Positions 35,002 to 45,365 of a stretch of DNA of 64,000 nt are shown here, one piece after another. Positions within the stretch are counted from its first letter, which is position 1. The number at the start of each line of letters is the position of its first letter. Position numbers and translations under genes: made by a program. Origin of the DNA: Batkoa obscura (Eukaryota; Entomophthoromycota; Entomophthoromycetes; Entomophthorales; Batkoaceae); NCBI GenBank assembly GCA_030770535.1, contig JASVEC010000012.1:868001-932000 (forward strand), in the 5' to 3' direction. A model generated the notes under the pieces. It made no database searches and had not been told where the DNA came from. It worked only from the letters and a program-made list of their open reading frames with translations.

Positions 35002-35119
35002 TTATACCACACAGTTCACGGTTAAATTGATTACAAGACTACCACTAGCTTTGTAAACAAGTTCAATGATTATTATATTATAATTAATTCGAGAGCTAAA
35101 TAAAGCAAATTTCACAATA

Positions 35120-35220
35120 TGGAGGTGTTTTTTTTGGCTTCATTACTTTTTACATCTTTTAAGCGCTATTTGAGTGGGAAAATTGTTAATAAAACTCTTA
35201 AACACAAAAATACATCCCCA
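35120..35220 (-). mobile_element. ~100-bp MITE (family M1)
   Basis: TGGAGGTGTTTTTTTTGGC start, ACATCCCCA end, TA on both sides. Confidence 0.9.
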
Positions 35221-35419
35221 TATATTATATTTTAAACAAAAGTAAACTTAATTAAAACCTTTTTTTTAGTTTTTTTAATGCTTATATTATATATAATTAA
35301 ATTTAGTTTATTATTATTAATTTTTTTTAATTAGTTTTATCTTTTTATAAAAGCTTTTAATATATTTTTAACTTTAATTTTTTTATAATATTGTTAACTC
35401 AGCTTTTATAATTTCTGAG

Positions 35420-35482
35420 TTTTTTTCCGCTCAAATAGCGCTTAAAAATGGAAAAAGTAATGAAACCAAAAAAAATACCTTT
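35420..35482 (+). mobile_element. Truncated MITE (family M1)
   Basis: Right two thirds only, from CCGCTCAAATAGCGCTT to AAAAAAATACC; the left end is missing. Confidence 0.65.
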
Positions 35483-35771
35483 ATTTTTATTTATAATTAG
35501 TAAATTTTTATTTCAATACAACTTTTGTAATGATTAAATTTAAAAAAAAATTAGGTTATAAACTTTTTTTCATAATTCATTGTAAATTATCCAAATCTAA
35601 ATTGCTTAATTTTATTTTTATTTATTACTTATTTTATTTAATAAAAAATAATTTCAAGTTATAAAATATACAAAACTAAATTAAAAGAAAAAGGCTAAAA
35701 AAGTACAATAAAACTAATAGTAGATGTTTATAAAAAAATATTAATTTATTATTATAAGAAAAAAAAATCAC

Positions 35772-35839
35772 TACCTTATTTTTCACTTAATAGTATTTAA
35801 AAATTGGAAAAAAGGATGAAACTGCAAAAGATACCTCTC
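35772..35839 (+). mobile_element. Degraded MITE (family M1)
   Basis: Weak match to the family body (TTTTTCACTTAATAG.ATTTAAAAATTGG) and a TACCTC end. Confidence 0.4.
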
Positions 35840-36271
35840 AGCTATTTATGAAAGTTGCATTATTTATGGAAAGTTATAAAATAATGTAATGATTAAAACG
35901 TTTTTTATTTTAATATTAATTAAAAAAATCTATTATATAAAAGAAAAATAGGCAAATAGGAAAGATAATATGATTATTCCTATCAACTTGCATTTATTTA
36001 TATGCCTATTTGGAACTGGTATTTACAAGAACGATAGTGTCAGATTATATAAAATAATTATTTATACTGTAATATTTGCTAATTTCTATTAAATAGAGTT
36101 TCAAGTACAAATACTTTTTAGCCAATTAAAAATCATAAAAATAAAATGTGAAGTGCCTTTTAAAAACCAATCAAGGAATAATTATAAGGAGTAAACTAGG
36201 TTGAAAAAAGGAAAACAGACCAATAAAAAATTCGTTCTATTTTTTATTCAGTTACACAACTAATATTTAAG

Positions 36272-37363
36272 ATGATGGGAAGGAAACTCAAAGTGGATAA
36301 AGCGAATATAATAGGACCATCAAGTAGTGATAATAATAATAATAATAGAAATATAAAAGCTAAGGCTGGTAATAATATAACAATAATAAAATCCTCCAAT
36401 CATAGTCCAAGCAGTAGTATAACTAGTAGTAATATTAGGGTCAGATCCCCAATTTCTAATGTATCTAGTACTTCAGTACCAAAAGCGAATCCAATGAATA
36501 TTATTCGTCCTGGGGTTGTGTTTAGTCCTGGAAGTGGAAGCACTATATCTACATCATTAAGTAGAAGACCTTCAAGTAGAACATCAAGCACATCTAATGA
36601 ACAAAATTCTCAGAGGAATAATTTAGTCAAAAGTCCAAAACCTATATTAAATCAACAAAGTATATTAGCGGCTATAAATTCAAAATTAATGGCCCATACC
36701 AATAATTTAATTGAAGAAGATTATTCTCAGTCGGATGAATCAGAAAGTAAAAATTCGGATTTTAGTGATGAAGACAATTTTGATAAAGAGTTTGAAGAAA
36801 ATTCGAATTCAGAAATTAATTCGAACTCCAATTCTTCCTTTTCTACAGATATAGGAAATTTAGATAGCCTTGTTATTGAAGCTCGAATCAATAGAAAAGT
36901 AAGTTTATTATTATTTATTAAATGTCTTTATTTATAAATTAGATTTTAGACTTGGAAATATCAAACAAATCATTATTGGCAATAAATACAGTTCTAGAAG
37001 CAAAAGTTCGTAAACAAGGGGATGAAATAGAAACACTTAAAAAAAGTTTACAAGGGTAAAATTTTAATTTTTTAAATTAATATTTGATTTAATTAATTAT
37101 TTAGTGTTGTTAATGGTGAGTTTATACCACTTCCTAAATCTGACTTAGATATTGAAGAAGTAAAATTCAATATTAATTTATTAATCATTATTAAAAAATC
37201 ATTTTAGAGTGAAGAAAGTATAGATGATGAAGATGAACAAAAATTTAATCGGATATTAGCTTCTTTTGATAAGATGCTTAACGAAGGAAAAGGAGCTATT
37301 GATTTCACATCACATAAAAATAGTGGCAGAGTACTTCCAAGTCATACTTTAGATTCGATTTAA
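36272..37363 (+). CDS. Ser/Asn-rich protein with short coiled coil, function unknown
   Basis: Four exons: 36272-36898, 36943-37055, 37105-37159 and 37208-37363, all with GT-AG introns of 44-49 bp; 316 residues. The first ~140 residues are disordered (Asn, Ser, Arg-Ser and Pro rich), then an acidic Ser/Asp/Glu stretch. Exon 2 encodes ILDLEISNKSLLAINTVLE followed by a heptad-like KVRKQGDEIETLKKSLQG, a probable coiled coil and the best conserved-looking part. The last exon is acidic (SIDDEDEQKFNRIL). No catalytic domain. The layout suggests a regulatory or scaffolding protein, but no family is assigned. Confidence 0.75.
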
Positions 37364-37908
37364 AACTTAATTAATTTTTAATTGAAATCTTCAGTTTATA
37401 CTATATTTTAGCTAGCTCTATTAATTCCATCCATTTTATTTTATCATGTTTACTATTTAATCGCTTAATTACTTGAATCGAATTGATGAAGGTAGGTTAA
37501 TTTGGTTCAATGTATTTATCAACCTTTGTTTAATTACATTGTTTTTTTGTATAAAACTTTATTTTAAATAAAGTTTATATCTTTCTGTTATTTTAATCTT
37601 TAATTTTCAGTTTTCAATTTTATATTATGATATTTTAAGCTTTAATTTGTATATTTTGTATAATTACTTTAAATTATTTGAAATCATTATCTCTTATCAA
37701 ATATCAACAAAGATTAGTATAGCTTTATTTATAAACAATAATTTCAATAACTGATTTCATAGTTAATGAATAAGCCACTTTAAATAACAACTATAAAGAA
37801 TCAAATTTTAAAAAACAAAAGCACTTCAAAAAGAACAATGAAATCATTAAAGTGTTATTTAATTGCAGATTGATAAAATGAATGAACCATTTTTAATAAA
37901 ACTTAATA
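37364..37908. other. Intergenic region
   Basis: AT-rich, no feature recognised; promoter of the next gene presumed here. Confidence 0.5.
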
Positions 37909-38550
37909 ATGATAATTACAACAACAAAGTCAAGTGGCTCCAATAACAATGAAAAGAAAACACATGGACCAACTTTAAGTTCCACAGTATTAGGATTCTT
38001 AGGTTTAACTACATTATATCCAGGGGGTGCTAAAGCGTTTTTAGGTCATACTTTAAATGCTACTAGAGCTGCTAAAATGACCAGAATAGGTAACTAAATC
38101 TTAAATCTTAAATCTTAAGTATAATTAAATGAATAATTTAAAGCTTCAATCACTTGTATCTATGCATTATCTTCCAACCTTTTAGAAGAATATCGTACAA
38201 ATAAAAATGTATTTGATGATGATGATAATGGCCACGATTTAATTCATCATAGACCTCAAAGGAAGGATGATATATGGAATCCTATATTTGGTTCCTTATT
38301 AGCAGGTGCAATACTTCAAGCTAGAAGTGAGTTTTATTTTCTATTTTTTATTTTGTTTTAAAAGAGTAATTTATATTTAGGTCGAATTGTAAAAAATATA
38401 TTAAAAAGCTCTGGATTTTTTGGTATTGGGATGGGACTCTATTGTATTGGTTTAGATTGGCTTGAACCTATAATTCCATTAAAAAATTTCGATTTGGTTC
38501 AATCTTTAAATAATTTATTGGATCCTACAGCTTCAAATAATAGAAAATAA
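37909..38550 (+). CDS. Tim17/Tim22/Tim23-family mitochondrial membrane protein
   Basis: Three exons, 37909-38089, 38186-38326 and 38381-38550, with introns of 96 and 54 bp; 163 residues. Hydrophobic Gly-rich segments include STVLGFLGLTTLYPGGAKAFLG and WNPIFGSLLAGAILQARS followed by SSGFFGIGMGLYCIGLDWLE. RKDDIWNPIFGSLLAGAILQARS closely follows the Tim17-family pattern (R.KEDPWN...G...G..LA.RSG), which forms the core of inner-membrane translocases. An acidic DDDD/His-rich stretch between helices 1 and 2 is unusual. Which family member it is cannot be settled from the sequence alone. Confidence 0.65.
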
Positions 38551-39339
38551 GTTTTTAATTAAATAGAATTTTATTCAAATTGTATGATAGTTAATTATAT
38601 AAAACAAAGTTAGAAGTTATTAATTTTATATTTTAATTATTGTGTGATTTAGATATGATTCATACTTGATCTTTACTTTAATTCAATATACTTTATAAAG
38701 TTTAATATTAAATATTCTGTTTTTTCAATTGTTCTCTATCGATCTACTTTACTAATTGTAATTTATATAATTTAGTTTATATTTTAACTAAGTCGTTTAT
38801 AGAGTGAGTTTAGAGTTTAGAGTTTAATGTAAGATTTAAAATTATTTAATAAGAAATACAAAGATGTATGATTTTACAATCGTTTTATAGTAGTATATTT
38901 TTCAAAGTAATTGATGTTTTTAATATAGCTATTCACTTTGTGAAAAGGGTCACTGATTTTATTAACACAAATTATTTTCGGAGATAATGGAATTTCAAAT
39001 CTAAATACTAGATTCCTAATACATGATCATTTTTTAAAATTCAGATATTTACATCAAAAACAAAAGAGTTATAGTGTCTAAATAATGGGAATCTTTTCGT
39101 AAATAAAGTCATTGTATCATTAAGAAAAAGTTTTTCTATCAAATAGAATATTATACTGTAAAGTGGTATAATTTTTTTAACAGTATAAGTTATGAGAAAT
39201 CAAAATCGCTATGTAAATTATATCAAATAGCTTGTTAAAACAAAAATTAAAATTCAAAAAAGTTTACAACAGCAATAATTTTGATGTTTAGAAGCATTAA
39301 TAGAGAAATTATTATAGTTACTAGCACAGTATCTTATAA
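38551..39339. other. Intergenic region
   Basis: AT-rich; a short imperfect repeat of GAGTTTAGAGTTTA near 38810; no gene seen. Confidence 0.5.
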
Positions 39340-39831
39340 CCAATCGACACAGTAATAAGATAAGATACGCTAACTCTCTCTTCATCATTGCCAATTCAAA
39401 AGGTATAGTTAAAGGTATAGTTAACTTTGCCTATTTCAGAAGCAAGTAGTGAAATGATAAGGCCATCATTTAAAAATGAAATAAATTCATAGTATCACGA
39501 TGGAAAGAACCTTCTTCTTTATGCTTTTTTGATTACTTTTATCTAGACTTTTGATAATATCCCCTATACTTGGAATTTTCTTTTGTGGTGAACTTTTAAA
39601 AATATCTAAGATGGTATAGAAAGAGACTTCTTTTTAGGAAGACCTATGCGATCTCTTCCTTTCTTGGGATCGAACTTAATATTATTAAGATAAGCTAAGG
39701 TTCCTTCATAAGTAAAGATTGGCTTCTTGAAAATAGTAGTATATGGGTCTTGTTTAACATTGACTGCATCCAATACAAATACCAATACCAAAGGGAAGAA
39801 AGAGATGAGACTTCAAAGTTTAATTTTTTAC
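39340..39831 (-). pseudogene. S41 peptidase relic
   Basis: Clearly related to the intact S41 gene at 26245-28155. An N-terminal piece resembles DAVNVKQDPYTTIFKKPIFTYEGTLAYL (39606-39791), and 39480-39600 retains SFHRDTMNLF-like sequence. A further piece near 39360-39430 matches the VGNDEERVKVPY region, so much of the middle and all of the catalytic half are gone. Several stops and frame changes. The 5' flank is also homologous. Confidence 0.75.
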
Positions 39832-40205
39832 AATTTAAAAGTTAACTTTTAACTTGATCTACTAACAATACATTGGCTTTTTATTTTGTACTTTTTTATC
39901 ATTGACTTCAAATATTAAGTTTAGCAAATTTATTTTATTGACAAGTTCGTCGTTTTGCATTTCATTTATCTACCTGACTCTACTAGTGGCATACTATTTA
40001 CATTAAATTTGAAATTAAGCCTGTGTCAAAACCGAACTCAAGCTTATTATTTTACTTAGAAAACCATAGTAAAAAACCAGGTATAAAAGCAGAAGCTAGA
40101 ATGAACTATCCTATCAAGTATAAGATTATTAAATGAAATGGTAGAAAAGTTAGAATAATTTTCTCTTCTCTTTTCGGCTACCATGGTCAAAAAGGGAACA
40201 ATAAA

Positions 40206-40309
40206 TGGGGATGTTTTTTTTTGGTTTCATCACTTTTTGCATTTTTCAAGCGCTATTTTTAAGTGGAAAGATTGTTAGTAAAATCCTTAAACAAAAAAAT
40301 ACATCCCCA
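40206..40309 (-). mobile_element. ~100-bp MITE (family M1)
   Basis: TGGGGATGTTTTTTTTTGG start, ACATCCCCA end, AA on both sides. Confidence 0.85.
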
Positions 40310-40681
40310 AATGTTTTTTTTTGGGTCTGCAGGATATATCAGTAATAATGAGTCAGTGTTCTTTCATTATTCTACTTTTTATTCTTTTATCGTTAATAGG
40401 GCAAATGTTGTATTAGGCTTACGTTTCTATAAAATGATTATTGATAAAGTAAATTGACTTGTTTTGTTTATAAAGTATAATTTGTAACAGGCTGTATTAG
40501 ACTTTTTCATAAGTCAAATTTCAGAGACGACTTGAATCCTGTTACCTTCTTTATGTATTTGTATTATCAAGCAAATTCCAAAATAAAGGCACAGCTTTAG
40601 AGCCTATATAAAATATAGAGTTTTTTCAAAATAACATGACGGCTTGCTGTCATGAACTGTTATTTTTACTTAGAAATCAAA

Positions 40682-40780
40682 TGGGGATATGTTTTTTGTT
40701 CAAGAATTTTACTAACAATCTTTCCGCTCAAATAGCGCTTAAAAAATGGAAAAAATATTGAAGTAAAAAAAAACACCCCA
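40682..40780 (+). mobile_element. ~100-bp MITE (family M1)
   Basis: TGGGGATATG start, ACACCCCA end, AA on both sides. Confidence 0.85.
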
Positions 40781-40958
40781 AATAGTAAAATCTTAGCAAT
40801 AATGAAGAAACGAAACTTGAATTATACTTTTGTATCTCATTTACTAAATTTGGAAAATTAAAATTTGATAAGTCACAGATCCTAAATAAAATTTCAAAAT
40901 TTTAATATAAAAAATAAAGTAAAGATACATTTAAAACACAAAAATTAAAATTAGCATA

Positions 40959-41068
40959 TGGGGATGTATTCTTTGTTTAAGAATTTTACTAACAACCTTT
41001 CCACTGAAATAGCGCTTGAAAAAATGGAAAAAATGGAAAAAATAATAAAACCAAAAAAAACACCCTCA
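40959..41068 (+). mobile_element. ~110-bp MITE (family M1)
   Basis: TGGGGATGTATTC start, ACACCCTCA end, TA on both sides; a GGAAAAAAT duplication makes it ~10 bp longer than others. Confidence 0.9.
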
Positions 41069-42019
41069 TATGTGACTTTCTATCTAATTTCAAAATTTCA
41101 AAATTTCAAAAATAAAGCCTAAACATGACTTTTTTTGTTCTTGTTTTTTAAATGCTGATCTCTATCATAAGTTTGTAAAGCATTCTAACAAACTATTAGA
41201 ATTAAGAAATAATTTCTATTAGTTATACAAATTACTATAGCTACTAATATCGATATCATAAATTTTAAATTTCAAATATAACTTCAGTGATAGTAACTTA
41301 ATACCGTTTTATAATAAAAAACATAGCCACTCTTGAGGATAAGTTGTTTTTATAAAATTGAATTAATTCTAATAGCTATTCTAGTATTTAAAATAAAATA
41401 AATCTTTTGAATAATAAGTAATTTAACCTGATTAAGATATATTACCTTGGCAATTCAAGTTATCATAATAAAAAAATAAAGTACTTTATATAAAGAACTT
41501 ATTATTTTACATAATTTAATTAATACTATTTTTAAAATATTTTTCATGTGGAAATATTTTATTAAAATAAAATAGAATACATGTAAATTACTAATCCTTA
41601 AACAATTATTAATAAAGTTCAAAAATTGCTATTTTGGGTCAAAAAGTAATAACAATTTAATAATTCAATTTATTTAATAAGCTTATTTGATAATAATTAA
41701 AAAACAGGAGTAGCATTATAAGGAATTACTAAATTATATGGAGATTCTTTGGAGAAATTCAATGTGTAACGTAACTTTTGAATGTTTTCTCAATCAATCC
41801 CGTTACTGAAATAAATTTAGTAAATCAAATAGAATCCAACACACCACTATTTTGCGCATAAATTAGATTCTAAGGGTAATAAATTAAAATTTTAGTTTAA
41901 TATTTGGCCCCCTTAATTATATTTCTCATCCACACCATTTAAAATTAAATTAATATGTAAAAAAACAAAAAGTTATTTTTTATCTTTTCTTTACTTTCTT
42001 ATATTACCGAATAGTAGAT

Positions 42020-43825
42020 ATGGCAATAACTTTTATACTAGTTTTAATATTTTTATTAATATGGACTGGTATAGTGGCTGTATCAATGTATTTAATAAAA
42101 AGATTTAGAAATTCATTAGCTATTAGAACTCGAGGTTATTCAATAACAATTCTACTTACAACCAATCATTATTTTATTGTTTTTTGTTTAGCATTGAAAA
42201 TTTTATTGCAAGATGATGTACCTTGCTCAATGAAACTTTGGGTACCTGGCTTACTTTTACCTCTTTGGGGCGCTACTTTATTAGCTCGTTTCTTGAGAGT
42301 TTTATTTTTACATCGTGTCAATCAATTACAACTAAAACTTAGTGCAGCAATATCCACTATAAAGCCAAAAGGCATACCGGGTATTGATTTAGGTCCAAAT
42401 GATTGTACGAAACAAAGTAATTTAAATGTCTATGTTGATTTGCAAAATTCAAATTATGTCTCATTATTCCCAAGTTCTAATTCATCTACTCAAAGCTCAA
42501 AAAAAAAGTTCCCAAAGATTGATAGTTGGCTTTATGAAAATCGCATTTGGTTCACTTCCCGTGGTCTTACTTTATGTTTATTAGGCTTTTTATTTTTTAA
42601 TGTTGTTTTAACTCTTTTATTTCAAATTTTTTCAAGCTTTAGTAAAACTATTGCTAAGACCACCCCCCTTGGTACAAAATGTCCAAATCAATGGACTATC
42701 TTTCCTTCACTAGGAATAACTGCTTTAATGCTGATTATGGAATGGCCGGTTTTTGTTTTATTAATTAAAGGCATGCATGAAGCATTCGGTGTACGCTTAG
42801 AATTGGTTGCTAATCTAATATTAGCACCTAGTTTTTTAATTGTTTATACATTAGATGCATATATGGATTACGATACTGATGACATGCAATATAAATTATT
42901 TACTTTTTTGTTTATTGGACTAATTTGTTTAATGCATGTATTTACTGTTGGCTATCCCTTATTGTGGTCCAGATATCGTATTAGACTTTGTGGCAAAAGA
43001 AACAAGATAAATAAGAAAAAAAGCATATTACCAGTGATTAAAAAAACAAATAACAATACCGTTGGTGATTTGAAGAGTGGGCAACAAAACGAGCTAACAT
43101 TGAAGCAAATATTAGAAAACCAAGCTTTATTTAATGATTTCAAAATGTTCGCTGCTCATAATTTTTGCGTTGAAAATGTATTGTTTTATGAAAGATTTCA
43201 CAAATTAAAGCTCGATCAAGAAGAACAAGGTTGTCTGATTTATAAAAATGGGCAAAATGATGGGGCTTTAAGTCAGTTTGATACCTTAAAAAATGGTTCT
43301 ACTATAAACCTTGATGAAACTATTTGTCCAAACGCAATTCGAGCAAGTGAAACTAATAACGAAGATTGGCAAACAACCTTAAGATCTCAATATACGCAGT
43401 CGATGGGGGATATTAAGAGGTCGGATATAGCTTTAGAAGAATTGAGAAAACAACGACAGTCAGTTCCAGCTCAGCCACAAGAGTTGAAAAACGAGACCAA
43501 CAATACTTTATCTATTAGAGAAACCCCTTCTTTTAGTTTCAATCTGGTATCATCGTCTATTGATGTCAATTGTGCTACACCACAAACTCCTCAACAATAT
43601 GAAGTATTAGCTCTTTATAGAGATTTCATTGCTAAAGAGTCCGCGGTGCAAGTTAATTTGACTGGATTTACTAAAAAACAAGTCCAAGAGAAATTAAAAC
43701 AAGGGATCCTGATACCAGAAATTTATAATATAGCCTACGAAGAAGTTTATTCTATGCTATTACAAGATATCTTTCCAAGGTATTTAACTGCTATTCAAAA
43801 CGGAAGACCTAGAGTTATTGATTAA
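42020..43825 (+). CDS. Seven-helix receptor-like protein with C-terminal RGS domain
   Basis: Single exon, 601 residues. Hydrophobic segments at about 2-25, 42-64, 73-96, 180-205, 228-248, 255-275 and 290-318 fit a seven-helix membrane protein. A long loop (about 105-170) lies between helices 3 and 4. The C-terminal cytoplasmic part has an RGS domain: LTLKQILENQALFNDFKMFA.HNFCVENVLFYE (about 358-400) and, after a ~115-residue polar insertion, EVLALYRDFIAKES...VNLTGF (about 527-560) and YEEVYSMLLQDIFPRYL (about 575-593). This layout is known in fungal GprK-type receptors; the RGS part would speed GTP hydrolysis on a G-alpha subunit. The ligand is unknown. Confidence 0.8.
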   Translation: MAITFILVLIFLLIWTGIVAVSMYLIKRFRNSLAIRTRGYSITILLTTNHYFIVFCLALKILLQDDVPCSMKLWVPGLLLPLWGATLLARFLRVLFLHRVNQLQLKLSAAISTIKPKGIPGIDLGPNDCTKQSNLNVYVDLQNSNYVSLFPSSNSSTQSSKKKFPKIDSWLYENRIWFTSRGLTLCLLGFLFFNVVLTLLFQIFSSFSKTIAKTTPLGTKCPNQWTIFPSLGITALMLIMEWPVFVLLIKGMHEAFGVRLELVANLILAPSFLIVYTLDAYMDYDTDDMQYKLFTFLFIGLICLMHVFTVGYPLLWSRYRIRLCGKRNKINKKKSILPVIKKTNNNTVGDLKSGQQNELTLKQILENQALFNDFKMFAAHNFCVENVLFYERFHKLKLDQEEQGCLIYKNGQNDGALSQFDTLKNGSTINLDETICPNAIRASETNNEDWQTTLRSQYTQSMGDIKRSDIALEELRKQRQSVPAQPQELKNETNNTLSIRETPSFSFNLVSSSIDVNCATPQTPQQYEVLALYRDFIAKESAVQVNLTGFTKKQVQEKLKQGILIPEIYNIAYEEVYSMLLQDIFPRYLTAIQNGRPRVID

Positions 43826-44131
43826 CTTTTTATTTATTTTTATGTTTTTATTCTTTAAGGCCCTATTTTTTATTTATTCTTATCATTAAATTTTCCAAAT
43901 GTTAACTCTAACTATTTTATTTCATTATAATTTTTCTAATAGCACTTTTGTATTGTATTATGTGTGAACATTTTTTTCCTACTTATAACAATTCATAATA
44001 ATTTGTCTAACTTTTATGTTGCGTAAAAAGTGGTCAAAATAATAAATCAGAAAGCATTCTGGTGTGGCTTTTTTGTTAAGTTATTGTTTTGTTTACTAGA
44101 ATAAGTTTCAATATAGTGTTTACATAATGCT

Positions 44132-44151
44132 ATTGCCTCTAAAGAGGCAAT
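44132..44151. repeat. Short perfect palindrome
   Basis: ATTGCCTCT, AA, AGAGGCAAT: a 9-bp stem with 2-bp loop, just before the CAGCTG-ended element. Role unknown. Confidence 0.6.
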
Positions 44152-44170
44152 GGATTTCTACATCACAATA

Positions 44171-44327
44171 CAGCTGCTGCAACTCTATTGCAACTTAATT
44201 TGCGGTAATTTTTAGCATCAGTTATTTATTTATTTGAATTTTTTGATGCTAATTTTAAGTGTTGATTCTAGTAATATTATATTTTCAAATGAACCGTTGT
44301 TGGGTCACAATAGAGTTATAACAGCTG
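44171..44327. mobile_element. 157-bp MITE with CAGCTG ends and TA flanks
   Basis: Left end CAGCTGCTGCAACTCTATTG, right end (reversed) CAGCTGTTATAACTCTATTG, with TA on both sides. Over the first 29 bp, 21 positions match and all mismatches are transitions. Tc1/mariner-like by its TA target; no coding capacity. The same terminus type occurs at 58982-59123. Confidence 0.65.
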
Positions 44328-44340
44328 TAAAGGCATGAAA

Positions 44341-44440
44341 TGGGAGTGTTTTTTTTGGTTTCATCACTTTTCCGTTTTTTAAGCGCTATTTAAGTGGAAA
44401 AACTGCTAGTAAAATTCTTAAACAAAAAAACACATCCCCA
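44341..44440 (-). mobile_element. ~100-bp MITE (family M1)
   Basis: TGGGAGTGTTTTTTTTGG start, ACATCCCCA end, AA on both sides; 13 bp from the CAGCTG element. Confidence 0.85.
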
Positions 44441-44969
44441 AATAGCAATTTCAATTATTAAACAAGTTGAAAACAATAGAAATTTTTAATTTGAGCAAGA
44501 AGCTAATATTGACCTAAACAAAAAGCTTTAAAAATATAAATTACTGGGACATTTTAAAATATTTTTTATTTTAATGAATTTTTGATTAAAGCTATTAATT
44601 ATTTTTAATCATAGTTGTCACTTCGTCCACAGGTTAAACTTATGTAAAGTTTGGATCAAAGATGAGAGCCTAGAAAGCAAATTAACCCAATACCAATTTT
44701 GGAATTTTAATGTTTTAATTCAGTAATTATCTAGTATTTTTCAAATTTTATTGTACAAAAAATGATTAAATTAATAAAACAAAAAAAAGAATATCCATTT
44801 TTATCAATATTTACTTAAAATAGTTATATCATCACTTAAGAATTTAGATTTTAAAATGGACTTACACTATGTGAACGAATCCTTTTAATTTAGTATACTT
44901 GAACTATTATAAAAAAAGAGTACTAAAATACTTACTTTTACCCGCAAGTATAGTGATAATTTTATTATA

Positions 44970-45070
44970 TGGGGATGTGTTTTTTTGTTTAACAATTTTA
45001 CTAACAACCTTTCCACTGAAATAGCGCTTAAAAAATGAAAAAAGTGGTGAAATTAAAAAAAACATCCCCA
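44970..45070 (+). mobile_element. ~100-bp MITE (family M1)
   Basis: TGGGGATGTG start, ACATCCCCA end, TA on both sides. Its ends are the most symmetrical of the family. Confidence 0.9.
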
Positions 45071-45365
45071 TATCATATAGCTGCGCAAGAATAATTATCT
45101 TATTTAACTTTTCTACTTTCTTCCAAAAATACCAATTAATGAACAAGCATTACAGATTTCTTTAACTCATGGTCTAAAAACTCCAATGAGAAAGAATAAC
45201 GCCGACATTTATATAAAAATGCTCATGTTAATTGTATTATTCTTCAATTTTTCATAAAAAATAGAACATACTGCGCCCAATCCATTTCTTAAGGTAAGTT
45301 GTTCAATTATAAACTATAAAAATAGTTCATTTTATCTCTATTTTGATATAAAAAAACTCATTGCA

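Larger units (their letters stand above)
35002..36271. other. Intergenic region with one full and two remnant MITEs
   Basis: M1 copies at 35120-35220 (full), 35420-35482 (truncated) and 35772-35839 (degraded). Otherwise T- and A-rich, no gene seen. Confidence 0.5.
39832..42019. other. Intergenic region with three MITEs
   Basis: M1 copies at 40206-40309, 40682-40780 and 40959-41068; otherwise AT-rich with no gene supported. The 3' part holds the presumed promoter of the GPCR gene. Confidence 0.5.
43826..45365. other. Intergenic region rich in small elements
   Basis: Contains a short perfect palindrome (44132-44151), a CAGCTG-ended element (44171-44327) and two M1 MITEs (44341-44440, 44970-45070). 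No gene supported. Confidence 0.55.
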
